Part shown: piece after piece, positions 1 through 11,083 of the stretch
Numbering within the stretch: the first letter of the stretch is position 1
Layout of the letters: the number at the start of each line of letters is the position of its first letter
NCBI RefSeq assembly: GCF_029168945.1
Contig: NC_083607.1
Coordinates: 31,109,257-31,173,256, forward strand
Source of the DNA: Cannabis sativa
Taxonomy: Eukaryota; Streptophyta; Magnoliopsida; Rosales; Cannabaceae
DNA: 64,000 bases
Direction of reading: 5' to 3'
Program-made: the position numbers and the translations under genes
Notes under the pieces: generated by a model
The model's input: only the letters and a program-made list of their open reading frames with translations
Database searches by the model: none
Told to the model about the DNA's origin: nothing

Positions 1-915
1 ATTCGGTTCAACTTATTGGAAGCTCAGCAATATAGATCCATCGTCCCCATTCTAGTTGACATCATACTGTTTGTGAGACTATATGATTTATTTATAGTGA
101 ATCAATTATAATTCTAAAAGTTAGACTATGTCTAATTTATGAATTCTCACTGTTTAAGGATGAAATTGTAAATAAAAGGGTTTCTAGGTTTAATTATTAA
201 TTAAGAGACCTTGTATGTCCAATTAATAATTATTTTAAATGATAATATTATTTAATAATCTATTTTAGTTATTAAATAATTAGTTTTGACATTTAAATGG
301 TTAGAATTGGATAAATGGCATTTTTGGAGAAATAGAAATAAAATTGAGGAAACTGCAAAATCCATGTGGAAGCCCTTACACACCATGGCCAACCACCTCT
401 TTGCATGTTTCTCAATTATTATTTTCAATTTTAATTGCCGTGTAATTGCTAATCAAAGCCTAGCAATAATAAGAAAGTGGTGGATCACACTAAATAAGGC
501 AGTTAATCAATTACACAGTAAAAGAGGAAACTGTTTATTTGGAAAGTTGAGCTATTCCCTTTTCCTATATATAGCCGCCCCCTCTCTACTCTTGGTATGC
601 CTTTGAATGCTTTGATATTCATGCTATAGTGTCACACGAAATCAAGAGAGAAAAGAGAGAGAAATTTCGAATTCCTTGTGAGAGAGAAGTGCCCACACAC
701 AACATACAGTACCTCAATCATAGTTTGGAAGACTGTGAAGGATCACATCCAACTGAAGGACATTCGAGCTCAGATCTTGATTATACTCTGCTACACTGTA
801 AGTTATTTTTAACTTTTATGTGTTTTTGTTTATCGTTTTAGAAGTTCATATTTAGGTTGTTAAATCAACATACTTGTGAGTAGATCTAAGATCCTGGTAA
901 AATATAATTCTAATA
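1..915 (+). repeat. 5' LTR of element A (3' part only)
   Basis: The window opens inside the LTR. By comparison with the copy at 7047, about 973 bp of LTR are missing on the left, giving a full length near 1.89 kb. A TATA box (TATATATA, 566-573) precedes a probable transcribed leader beginning near 600. The LTR end reads CTAATA where relatives read CCAACA, so the terminal CA has decayed, and the primer-binding site follows directly. Confidence 0.88.
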
Positions 916-934
916 ACTGGCACCAGAGCCATGG
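916..934 (+). other. Primer-binding site of element A
   Basis: ACTGGCACCAGAGCCATGG follows the LTR directly. It resembles the initiator-methionine tRNA primer site of plant retrotransposons (TGGTATCAGAGCC) with two changes in the core. Element D has a similar site at 42179-42197. Confidence 0.75.
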
Positions 935-3900
935 TAATTGATTTGCTTGCAAGAAATTTTGACTTAAAACGATTTGCTTGTTATTTGGATGGTTTCATGG
1001 TGTGTCATATTGATGTTTGATTGATGTTTGTGAATTCTGGAAAAAAAATAATTGATTATCTGTATCTGAAATTTTTTTTATTGGATAGTTTGGAAAATTC
1101 TAAGCAATTTATTTTTTTTACAGAACTCGATTTCGATTTAATTTGAATTAGTTATGAATTTTTGAAAATCGGGAAAAATCGAGGTGGTGATCACCCTACC
1201 CACGCGCGCAGAAGGGCTGCTTGCAGCCTCCCAGCGCCGAGGAAACTCGGCAGATCACCTTCTCTACACGCGCGGGTGGTATGCAACGCATACCATCCGT
1301 ACAGCGTGCAATTTTTCTTCGTTTTCTTCGATTTTTCATGCTATTTCATGGAATTAACTTCCAATTTTTTGTGTAGTTTTGTATTTTTATTTAATTTTTC
1401 AATTTTCAAATCTAATTATCAGAAATAAATTAATTTTATTTTTAGAATTAATTTTAGATATTAATGTAATTTGCATTTGAAAATAGGTTAAAATCAAATT
1501 TGTCTTACCTCTTTCTTATTTCTTTTAAAATTTGATTATTTTATCTTATTTTAAATATAAGGTCAGAAATTAAATTTTTTTTAAAAAAATATTCTTTTTG
1601 TATTTTGACCTTATTTAGAATAAGATTACTATAATCATGGTATTTGAAAAGGGGAAATAAGATATTTTTGTTAAGATTACTTAAATTAAATTGTAAAATC
1701 AGAAAAGGGTATGTATTTACCATTTTCTATTTTATTGAATATTTAATTTATTAAATAACATGAAATTTAAAAGGAAAGTTAGCAAATTTATTTTTGAAAT
1801 GATATTTAGGTTACTTAAAACCTAATTTTTTAAAAATTGAAATTTATTTTTTAATTATATTTCAAAATAAAGTTTAATATTTTAAAATTAAATAAATCCT
1901 ACATCCAACTATCCAAATCTAACATGTTGCAGGAGTATGTGTTTTAGATTGTTTGTAAGTTTTCTAAAACCTATTATTGCTTGATCTAAATTGCCATGGT
2001 TAACTTGTTGACAGATCTAATGATCTGATTTTAACCCATGGTTCAATTGTCAATAGGTCAAGTAAATAATTTGTAACAAGTAAATTTTACATTCTTCTTT
2101 CATCTGGGTATGACCTAGAAACATGATAGGATCCATCCAAATCTTTGTGCCTGTGTGAGCCTATATGTTTAATTTCTGTTATAGACACATATAGGTTAGT
2201 GTAGCTAAATAAAATGTCATAACTTGATAGATTTTATTTAGGCTCATTTAGTTAATGGGCCTATTCAATTAACAACAGTTGTTCATTTTAAGGTTAAATT
2301 CCTCTCTTTTGGGCCTTGTGTGAGAGTTGGGGGCCATAGAAGTGGGTACGAGATACTGAACCCAGCCCCCCCCCCCCCCTCACATGAACAACCCCAATTG
2401 TGAAAGCTCATTTGCCTGATTAGGATAACTGTGCTAGGTTAATTAAATTAGTTTGAGCTAATTAAATTGAATAGCAACATAATTAATTTCTTTCTTTGAA
2501 ATTAATTTAAGGAAAACATAGTTTGTAGAAAATTATTTCTAGATAAACTATTTGTATTTTTCTTGTATTTAATTAAATAAAGAATTTTAACTAAATAGAT
2601 TCTTTCTGAAACTTACTTTTACTATTTCATTAAATATTCCTATTTAAGTTATAAATTAGTTATTACCAATTTTCCTTATTAACATGAATTTGAATATCTT
2701 TTGAATTTAATATTAAGTTGAGGAATTCTAGGAATTGGTTATTGAAGATTCTTAAAAGATATTTTTTAAGTCTGTTTTAAACTTAAAATGGAATATCTTT
2801 AAATTAGGTAGTTACCAGCAAATTTTGATATTTAATTAAATTTTATTTGGAAAATTTTAAGTTGCAATTTATAGATTCTTTCTATAATAACTTAAATCAG
2901 ATATTTTCCAAATCTTGAAAAGTTACTTAGTTAAATTGACATATTTTCTAGATAGTTATTTCTATTTTAATTATTATTTCTAATATAGGAAAATATCTTT
3001 GATTGTGAAATTAATTGTTTAATAATTAATTTTGGTACAATTTAAGTTAAGAATATTTTTCCTAGTATTAAAATGGAAAGTAATAATTAAGCCTTCTCTA
3101 TACTTAATTATTTATTTCCTGAATTTAATACATTTAATTAAATTGAAAATTAAATATTTAAGTTGATTTTAATAATGATACTTAAATATTGTTATTTTCA
3201 TGATAATTAATTAAATAGAAAATTATTTTAAGTTGGGTATTTTCATAACAACTTAAATTTGAATAATTTTCAAAATATATTTTATTTATTTTATTAATCA
3301 TTTTCAAAATTGCATTTGATTATGCAAGATGATTTTGAATTTATCTTGAAAGATAGATTAAAGTTGTAAATTAATTGTTTTAATTAATTTTGAATCAGCT
3401 TAAATCAATGATCTTTTCATTTAATGATTAATTTAAAATAAAGGAACAACAATATATTATTAGAAATTGAAATTAATTAGTCAAGAAAATCTAGATAGAT
3501 AGTATTCTTGGTTGAAGTATTTTTTCTAGTAAAAATTGATTTATTTTAATGTATTTCGAAAATTGCATATTTTTGGAAATACAATATATATATTTCTAGA
3601 AAATTTTAATTTGAGTTGCAAATTAATTTAAATTAATACAACTTAAATGATGTAATTTTCTTAATATTTATTAGAAAATTAATACTAAGATGGAAATAAT
3701 TCATTTTATTTTCTTAACCATCTGAGTTTAATTTTATAAATATTAAATTAAATTTTATTTAGATTTTTATTCTAAATTTAAAATTTAGTAAATATATATT
3801 TAAAATAAATAAATAATAGAAGAAAATACATTTTAAATAATGAGCTTTATTCTTATTAAGATATTCGATCTCCATTGTTGGTTTTACATAGCTATTGTTT

Positions 3901-4380
3901 TAGTGAGTAATCCTCCCTAATGGAGGAACGTTCATTAGCAAGTAAGCACCGTTTAATCTCGAAAGATAAGTATATTTGTAAGTTTTTTTTTTATATTAGT
4001 ATTGATCACCCTAATGGTGGCGACTGTATAAGACTTACAAATGTATGAAACAATGGTGGAAGCTCATGAAATAGGAATGACCTTGACTCTCGCCTAAACG
4101 GGACAACGTCAGATTCTCTTTTCGATCGAATAAAAGTTTCTAGAATGTTTGTCATTTTAGATGAGCTGACAACTCTATTCAATGGATGATAGCTTTGACT
4201 CTCGCCTAAACGGGACACTGATATCAGTTTGTTGAAAACCTTGGAAATTATTTAGGATTGTATTTTTTTAGTATTTTCTCTAATCATTCCTACTTGCTAT
4301 GTGCTAATAATTTCTGAATAAGATTTTGTGTTAAACCATAATTGATTTCTATTTATTATCTTGTAGTATCCTCAATTGCA
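935..4380 (+). other. Long AT-rich leader of element A
   Basis: This is about 3.4 kb between primer site and gag with no convincing ORF; the open frames in it are short and low-complexity. It consists of AT-rich blocks with repeated motifs such as TTAATTAAAT, a poly-C run near 2370-2382, and one GC-rich structured island at 1186-1310. A pyrimidine-rich tract ending TTGTAG just before gag (about 4350-4367) looks like a 3' splice site, so part of the leader may be removed by splicing. The same order of blocks is seen in element D (42198-45606) and in element C (25403-26991 and 39321-41901). Confidence 0.7.
1186..1310 (+). other. GC-rich hairpin cluster in element A leader
   Basis: Four perfect inverted repeats stand in otherwise AT-rich sequence: GGTGATCACC (1186-1195); GGCTGC-TT-GCAGCC (1215-1228); GCCGAG-GAAA-CTCGGC (1236-1251), which would form a GNRA tetraloop; and GGTATGC-AAC-GCATACC (1278-1294). 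Equivalent stems occur in elements D (42445-42552) and C (25735-25815). A role in RNA packaging or dimerisation is inferred from the position about 320 nt after the primer site. Confidence 0.6.
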
Positions 4381-5248
4381 ATAACGAATCCCATGTTATC
4401 ACTGTTGACTGAAAATAAGCTAAATGGAGCTAACTTCCCAAAATGGAGAGAGAACATTAATATTGCTCTCATAGGTGAAAGTGCCCTGTTTGTGTTGACT
4501 GAGCCGTCTCCTGAGCAGCCAGGTGACAATGCAACCAAAGCTGTTAAAGAGAAGTTCGAGCGTTGGCAGAATGCTAACAACAAAGCTCGATACTTCATGC
4601 TTTCCAGCATGGTTGACACCTTGAAAACAAGGTTTGCTAACACTATCACGGCTACAGAAATCATGACGCAGTTAACTGAGCTATTCGGTATGGCATCTAT
4701 CCAGTCTCGCTTTGACGTGACTAAGAAATTCATCAATGCACGGATGGAACCCCATCAGAATATGCGTGATCACCTTCTCCAGATGGCAAGTTATTTCCAG
4801 GAAGCCCAGAATCATGGTGCTGAAATGGATCAGACTACTCAATTGAGTCTCATCTTGAATAGTCTAACTCCAAACTTTCTACCCTATACATCAAATTAAG
4901 TCATGAATAAGAAGGAACAAGACTTTAATACTTTAGTCAACGACCTTCAGACATATGAAAAATTTGATTGGTGGTCCCAAGAAAAGAGAGAATAAACCTC
5001 AGAATTCTAGAAATGGTAATAGGACTAGTAATCCTGAGGCACACGTTGCTTCTACTTCCAAATCCAATAATAAGAAGAAGTGGAAAAATGCCAAGAAGCG
5101 AGCTCAAGCTGCGAAAGCAGCTAAGAACAAAAAGGTTGCAGCTTCTGGTGATACACCAAAAGGAAAATGTTTCTATTGCAATGAGAAAGGCCATTAGAAA
5201 ACCCAATGTCCTAAGCTTCTTGCAAAGAAACAAGGTATTTCTTTATAA
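4381..5248 (+). pseudogene. gag: gag of element A, copia type (broken)
   Basis: Gag is the capsid/nucleocapsid protein of retrotransposon particles. The product begins like copia gags of the UBN2-like group (LLTENKLNGANFPKW near the N-terminus) and ends with a CCHC zinc knuckle (CFYCNEKGH...QCP) after a lysine-rich stretch (KKWKNAKKRAQAAKAAKNKK). Compared with element D, the start codon has become ATA (4381-4383; the next ATG is at 4393), a TAT codon has become TAA at 4897-4899, one extra A near 4960 shifts the frame, and the tryptophan inside the zinc knuckle is TAG (5195-5197). The gene is therefore dead, although the reading pattern is still clear. No protease or polymerase follows. Confidence 0.88.
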
Positions 5249-5328
5249 ACTGATGTGTTTTAGTGAATTATTATCCATTTGGATTATTAATTCTGGACTA
5301 CTAACCTTATTTATTATTCTTCTTATAG
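5235..5328 (+). other. Candidate intron after gag, element A
   Basis: The stretch starts GTATTT after CAAG and ends TTCTTATAG, with a plant-like branch-point CTAAC near 5300 and 94 nt length. The same 94-nt structure is present in element D (46457-46550). Splicing would remove the gag stop at 5246-5248 and add a few codons before another stop. Function is inferred only. Confidence 0.4.
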
Positions 5329-7035
5329 CTCAAGCTTCTTAAACTCGGATGTTGTCTTAGCGGGTTGGATCTCAAAGCTGGATTGTGGATGAAGGTCGTC
5401 TATGATAAAGAAGAAGCTCATTTAATTTTTTGAATTAATTGTTTAAATTTTCAAACAATTTAGATTTCAAGTTTGGGATTTTATTACCTGTTCGTTTGTC
5501 ATAATATTGCAAACAATTTTTTTTGGTTTATAATAAAAATTATTTTTAATTGCAATCTATGAGTTGAGCTTCAGTACTTTATCTTATAAATCAATTACCA
5601 ATTGTTATATTTATTATGTTTCTATGTGTATGTGTTTTTATTATTGATACAAATTCTATAGTTATTTAAACTCCTTACAGAGTTATTACTACATAAACAC
5701 AAGAAATTATTTCTATGTTTGTGAATAATTGTTAATTCTAAAACAATTATTGAGAATTTGTTTAATAAAAAGATCTTTTGATCTGATAGGGGTGGAGAAA
5801 AGTTAAGAATGATATGCAGTTCAACGATCTTTTATATCTAATGAACTCTGGATTATATTCAACTCCACATACTCTCTATCACACTTAGGGAATCATGATC
5901 TTTACAACCTTTAGGGGTGGATCATAATCTCTATATACTTAGGGGTGGACTTTATTCCACAGTACTCTTTGTGACACATAATTTTAAACATAGAAATAAT
6001 ATAATAAATTAGCTATTATCAGAATAAATCCTTGATCTTGATTATATGTTCCAGTTTAGATTTACTGTTGTAATAGTTAATGATAACATTAAAGATCTTT
6101 GATAATGTATCACATTACCTTAGTTGAGTAGGAGAATATTAAAATTCTTTACCCATCTTCATTTGGTTGACATTTGTGATAGGAACTTAAGAACTTCACT
6201 GATAAAACAAATCTAACCATTCACATGGATAGAAAAAACTTATCAAAATTATGAGAACAAGATAGAAGAATTCTTGCATAGTCTATTCGAATGACTTGAG
6301 TCAAGATTTCTAATCCTCCTAACATTTTATGGTATCTTAATTTGATTGCTTAATCTCTAGCAAGTATTTTAAACTTCAAATACTAGACTGCTATGTTGTT
6401 GATGTAGTCTTAAAGAAACTTACAGTTTCAGATTAAGATAATAAGTAACAACGAGATATCCCTCAAAACAATAATAAGAGGTTAAAAGTATTATTTAACC
6501 AGACATATACTATTGAGTGGGAGCCATCTGAGATGTAATCAAATGGGGAACATTAGGGGACAGTCAAGAAAGATTTATAAAAGTGACCTATATGTTAGAA
6601 GGAACTCTACATTAGTGATCCTAATATTCACACCGACTCATTAAGAAATTTGAGATGGTGGTTACTCTGGGGGTGGAGGAATCATTGTAGAAGAGTGTAA
6701 AAACCCATCTATAATAATTCAAGCTTCATCAGAGAAGATATAACTTTGTAAATTCGAAATTACTAGAAAGTTATTTTACTGAAGAAAATTCTACGCTGCA
6801 TTATCTCAATTCAAAATTTTAAAATTTGAGAGATATGTCTTCTGTTTGTTCAGATGTACTTAATGGGCAATAAGGATTTCAGTATCCCTTGATGAGTAAA
6901 GCATATAGTTAAGGAGGTTTCATGAGTTTTATGAACCTAGTTCCAGAAATATGGGTGGATTCAAATATACTACACTTGATCAGAGGATCGAGACAAAAGA
7001 TTGATTGTAATGCACAACTTGTTTTATGTTAGTGC
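5329..7035 (+). other. Non-coding 3' internal region of element A
   Basis: No frame longer than about 100 codons and no polymerase motif is visible. Just after the candidate intron one frame reads SWIVDEG, recalling the start of copia protease (WIVDSG), but two stops precede it. Three exact AGGGGTGGA motifs lie at 5788, 5913 and 5941, with a related GGGGGTGGAGG near 6669. The region is well conserved in elements D (46551-48233) and C (50188-51477), which suggests it is kept as a non-coding part of the family. Confidence 0.65.
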
Positions 7036-7046
7036 AAGTGGGAGTT
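7036..7046 (+). other. Polypurine tract of element A
   Basis: AAGTGGGAGTT immediately precedes the LTR start TGTTGGG. The same tract sits before the 3' LTRs of C and D and, reversed, beside the LTR at 59863-61721. Confidence 0.8.
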
Positions 7047-8749
7047 TGTTGGGTTTTGTACCCTAAACAAAACCCATTACAATCTGATTAGTTATCAATA
7101 TAGAATTTTGATTTGATTTATGTTTACATGTATGTTACATGTTTATGGTTTAATATATATATTTAATATATGCACAAAATCAGTTAAATCCAGAACATAT
7201 ATTCATTCACAATTACAGTATTGTCAATACAGTGGAATGTGATTGTGATTATATGGTTCAAAAGACTTAGTCCCTGTTCATCACTGTTTTGGATTTACAC
7301 TGATGTGACAATCAACGATAAAGTATACTTACACTTGGAGTAAGTGTTATGTTCTTTCCAAGACATTGGTAAAGTATACAAGTTTCGAATGTATGGAGTA
7401 TACATTGGACTGGACCGATATTGAACTTAGATAAGATATTATAATTTTACCGTTGTATCTTTCCAAGTCAATATCAGAAGTTGATCTTAGATTAAGAGAA
7501 TCTAAATCCTGATATGCTTAGGCTTAATCTCAGGAGTGCTATTCATGTTCTTTGATTTATTAGTTAAGCCTACTTTTGGGTCAGGGTGATACGTATATTT
7601 TGGAAACATGATAGCATAACTGAGTGGGAGTGCTGAACATAAATATGGCATCTATAGCTTCTATTGGTGTATAGAAGTCAAGTGATGATTCCCTTCGAGC
7701 TTAGCTAAATAGAAGTAAATGGATGAGCTATTGTTTCAGTGACTATATATTAGATCACTAAAACATCATTTACAGGTAACTAAGTGTTTTAAGGGGCAAA
7801 ATACATTGAGGGGTGTAAACGGTAAAATTGTCCCATCTTAATGTAAATCATCTATATAGAGGATTTTTTAATAACATTAAGATTATAACAATGGTTAAAT
7901 GAGATAGCATATGTATATCGTGAAACATATAGTATGCTCTATATAAGTCTGAGAGTGCAATTCAAAGTTCTAAGAGTGGATTCAACAAGGAATTAATAAG
8001 TTAGAGATTTACTTCGTAAATTCGGTTCAACTTATTGGAAGCTCAGCAATATAGATCTATGGTCCCCATTCTAGTTGAGATCATACTGTTTGTAAGACTC
8101 TATGATTGATTTATAGTTAATCAATTATAATTCTAAAAGTTAGACTATGTCTAATTTATGAATTCTTACTGTTTAAAGATGAAATTGTAAATAAAAGGGT
8201 TTCTAGGTTTAATTATTAATTAAGAGACTTTGTATGTCTAATTAATAATTATTTTAAATGACAATATTATTTAATAATCTATGTTAGTTATTAAATAATT
8301 ATTTTTGGCATCTAAATGATTAGAATTGGAAAAATGACATTTTTTGAGAAATAAAAATAAAATTGAGGAAACTGCAAAATCTATATGAGGCCCTTACACA
8401 CCATGGTCGGCCACCTCTTTTCATGTTTCCCAATTATTTTTTTCAATTTTAATTGCCATGTAATTTCTAATCAAAGCCTAGCAATAATAAGAAAGTTGTG
8501 GATCACACTAAATAAGGCAGTTAATCAATTACACAGTAAAAGAGGAAACTATTTATTTGGAAAGTTGATCTATTCCCTTTTCCTATATATAGCCGCCCCC
8601 TCTCTACTCTTGGCATGCCTTTGAATGCTTTGATATTCATGCTATGGTGTCACACGAAATCAAGAGAGAAAAGAGAGAGAAATTTCGAATTCCTTGTGAG
8701 AGAGAAGTGCCCACACACAACATACAGTACCTCAATCATAGTTTGGAAG
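7047..8749 (+). repeat. 3' LTR of element A, truncated at its 3' end
   Basis: It begins TGTTGGGTTTTGTACCC and runs parallel to 1-731 until GTTTGGAAG (8741-8749), where it breaks off into Gypsy1 LTR sequence. About 184 bp of the LTR end are missing. The TATA box TATATATA is present near 8585. Confidence 0.9.
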
Positions 8750-10583
8750 TGTCCAACATGGTACTGAGTTCTGAACGTTCATAGGGACGGTACTATTGAC
8801 ACGTAACAACCTGATCGGTCGAACCGGTCATACTCCGGCTGCTGGTCATACTCCAGCCTGTACCGACGTGTTACTATATCCTCCTGATCGGTCGAACCGG
8901 TCATACTCTGGCTGCTGGTCATACTCCACTGTCTGCAGACGGGATACGTCAATAGTACGGAACCACCAACCAAGTGTCGGCTGATCGGTCGAACCGGTCA
9001 TACTCCGGCCGCTGGTCATACTCCAGCCTGTACCGACGTGACAGGGTTGGATGGTTCGAAGCCAACATACAACTAATGTAATCTAACAGGCTTCCTACAT
9101 GCTCGCTAAACATGTAATCTACATATGCATACTGTTATACTAATCTTACCTGGATTCCGAATTCAGGTGTGCCGGTCAACCTGAGTGGAACTACTGCGCG
9201 GCGGATTACAGGCTCCTAAACCGTAAAAATCACAACACCGATAAGTGACACGCTAAATCACAACGGGGACAAAGGTTTTAAAACCAAACTTAACCTACTG
9301 AAACTTAATACAAAAATACCCCAAACGAGCAGAAAACAAACTGCCTGAAAACCTGAAACTAGCACGAAACGACCAGTTGAGAAAAACCGGTTTCTCACCC
9401 TACTGCAAAATCTGGGTAACCGGTTTTACAAGCAGTGTAAAACCGGTTAGCCACCGGTTTTACCCAGAAAACCCACAAAAATCAATTCTCCAACCAAAAC
9501 GTTTCCAAACTCAACCAAACTTTCCAGACCTTCTAATTAGACCCTAATAAACATTTTCCAAGTGATAAAACAAAGCTTCATGCATAAAATCAAAATCCAC
9601 CATTAAAGCTCCAAGCTTTGAGTTCAAAACTCAAACTTGGTTAAACAACACTAACTTGCATTCAAATCAATCCCAACGTACTTAAACATGCTTAAAATCA
9701 CCTCTGAAAACTACAGCAAACATCACAAAACAGCAGCAACAGATTTCAACAATTTTCTTTGAAAACCATAGTTTTGAGCCAAAATTCCATACTTGCTTAA
9801 AATCAATTAATCATGCTTTAAAAACCTATTCTATTTCACTCATTCAAACATGATTAAACTTCTGAAAACCACACATAAATCCAGCAGCAACAAGAACCAA
9901 AAACAAAGCATGCAAACTATCATTTTCTTCCAAAAATTGCAAGAGACTAAAAGAGAGTTGCTAGAGCCTTACCTTGAGTTAAAACCACAAAGAATTGCTT
10001 GAATAAATCCCTAGATGAAGTTGCAAAATCCACAACCCTAGCTGGGTTCTAAGGGAAAAACAAGAGAGAGAGTGTTTGAAGAGAGAGAGAGATGAATATC
10101 TTTTCAATTTTCTTATTTCTTAGAAAAAAGGATAAAATGTGATAAAATGATGGTTTTATTAAATCATTTCAGCCAAAATAAGCCTTAAAAATCTGATTTC
10201 TCATTAACATAAAATTCACTAAAAGACAAACATACAAATGGGCAAAAAGACCATTTTGCCATTTCCACCCTAAAAGGCATAAAAGGGTACTTAGGGGTAT
10301 TTTGGGAAAACTCTAAATTCTCGACTAATCCCGACATTCCCAATGTCTAAATAAACCGTCCCACTATACTAAAATACTAATTTGTGATTCTACTGAGCCA
10401 TACACCGAGTTCCATGTTGCCGGACACCGAAAATGCAAAATTATGAAATTTCACTATATGACATAAAAATGCATTCTGAATTCAAAAATAACAGCATAAT
10501 AAATTATTTAAATGGCTATAAATAATTTCATAATTAATCATAATTAACTGCTAATTTCCAAATTAAACTAAGTGGGCTTTACA
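8750..10583 (-). repeat. 3' LTR of Gypsy1 (left copy), truncated
   Basis: It matches 15870-16723 through about 9586 and then continues alone to GGGCTTTACA (10583), the inner boundary next to the polypurine tract. Combined with the right copy, a complete LTR would be about 2.36 kb. The part 9370-9470 is rich in ACCGGTTT. In the shared part I count roughly 16-18 differences in about 850 bp (about 98% identity). Confidence 0.88.
8811..9040 (+). repeat. Tandem repeats in Gypsy1 left LTR
   Basis: Three units begin CTGATCGGTCGAACCGGTCA at 8811, 8883 and 8981, each followed by variants of TACTCCGGCTGCTGGTCATA. Each unit contains overlapping palindromic pieces (ACCGGT, GACCGATC-like). The middle unit has drifted (CTGTCTGCAGAC in place of CCTGTACCGAC). 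Confidence 0.85.
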
Positions 10584-11083
10584 ACTATCCCCCCCCTTAA
10601 AAGGATTTCGTCCCCGAAATCTAACCTGAATAACTCTGGATATTGAGCTCTCATATCTGACTCTAGCTCCCAGGTGGCTTCCTCCACCTTGCTGTTTCTC
10701 CAGTGAACCTTGACCAATGCTATGGTCTTATTTCGAAGGACTTTATCCTTTCTATCCAGGATCTGCACTGGCTGTTCCTCATAAGTCATGTCTGGCTGTA
10801 GCTCAAGATTCTCATAACTGAGTATATGAGAGGGATCTGAAACGTATTTTCTCAACATCGAGACATGGAATACGTTGTGAACTGCTGATAAGGCTGGAGA
10901 CAATGCTAACCGATATGCCACTTGACCTATCTTCTCGAGAATCTCGAAAGGTCTTGTAAATCTAGGGCATAACTTGCCTCTTTTCCCGAAACGTTTAATC
11001 CCCTTCATCGGAGATACCCGTAAAAACACATGGTCCCCTACTTGGAACTCAACATCTCTGCGTTTCGGATCTGCATAAATCTT
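10568..11083 (-). pseudogene. pol: Gypsy1 integrase C-terminus with chromodomain-like tail
   Basis: This part carries the integrase C-terminal (GPY/F-like) region and a tail with VKVHWRN and EEATWE, typical of type II chromodomains that direct insertion to heterochromatin in chromoviruses. It reads through the polypurine tract (which encodes LLRGGI) and ends with a TAG at 10568-10570, inside the 3' LTR, as is usual for this lineage. It is separated from the integrase core by a TAG at 11084-11086 where the context suggests an original CAG. The first ATG of the open piece is at 11029, but the true frame continues upstream to the stop. Confidence 0.85.
10584..10604 (-). other. Polypurine tract of Gypsy1
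   Basis: On the - strand a run of eight G within CCTTTTAAGGGGGGGGATAGT abuts the LTR start TGTAAAGCCC. It lies inside the pol reading frame. Confidence 0.8.

Larger units (their letters stand above)
1..8749 (+). mobile_element. Copia-type gag-only LTR retrotransposon, element A
   Basis: The layout is a partial 5' LTR (1-915), a primer-binding site (916-934), a 3.4 kb AT-rich leader, a decayed gag (4381-5248), 1.7 kb without a recognisable gene, a polypurine tract and a truncated 3' LTR (7047-8749). The segment 1-731 repeats almost unchanged at 8020-8749, which shows the two LTRs. There is no reverse transcriptase, RNase H or integrase, so the element is non-autonomous, of the kind called TR-GAG or large retrotransposon derivative. 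Element D (about 41902-50187) is a close relative that aligns along its whole length. The true 5' end and target duplication lie outside the window, and the 3' end is lost at the junction with Gypsy1. Confidence 0.9.

Noticed and set aside
1541..1723. Short ORFs in the AT-rich leaders (also 25418-25639, 24703-24909)
   Set aside because: They are low complexity, absent in the homologous position of the sister elements, and lack recognisable motifs.
2365..2385. Poly-C run in the element A leader
   Set aside because: Element D has a shorter C run at the same place (about 43676-43684), so it is best explained by slippage.
8811..9040. Repeat array resembling CRISPR
   Set aside because: Unit spacing is uneven, spacers are themselves repeated, and both LTRs carry it; this is plant LTR sequence.
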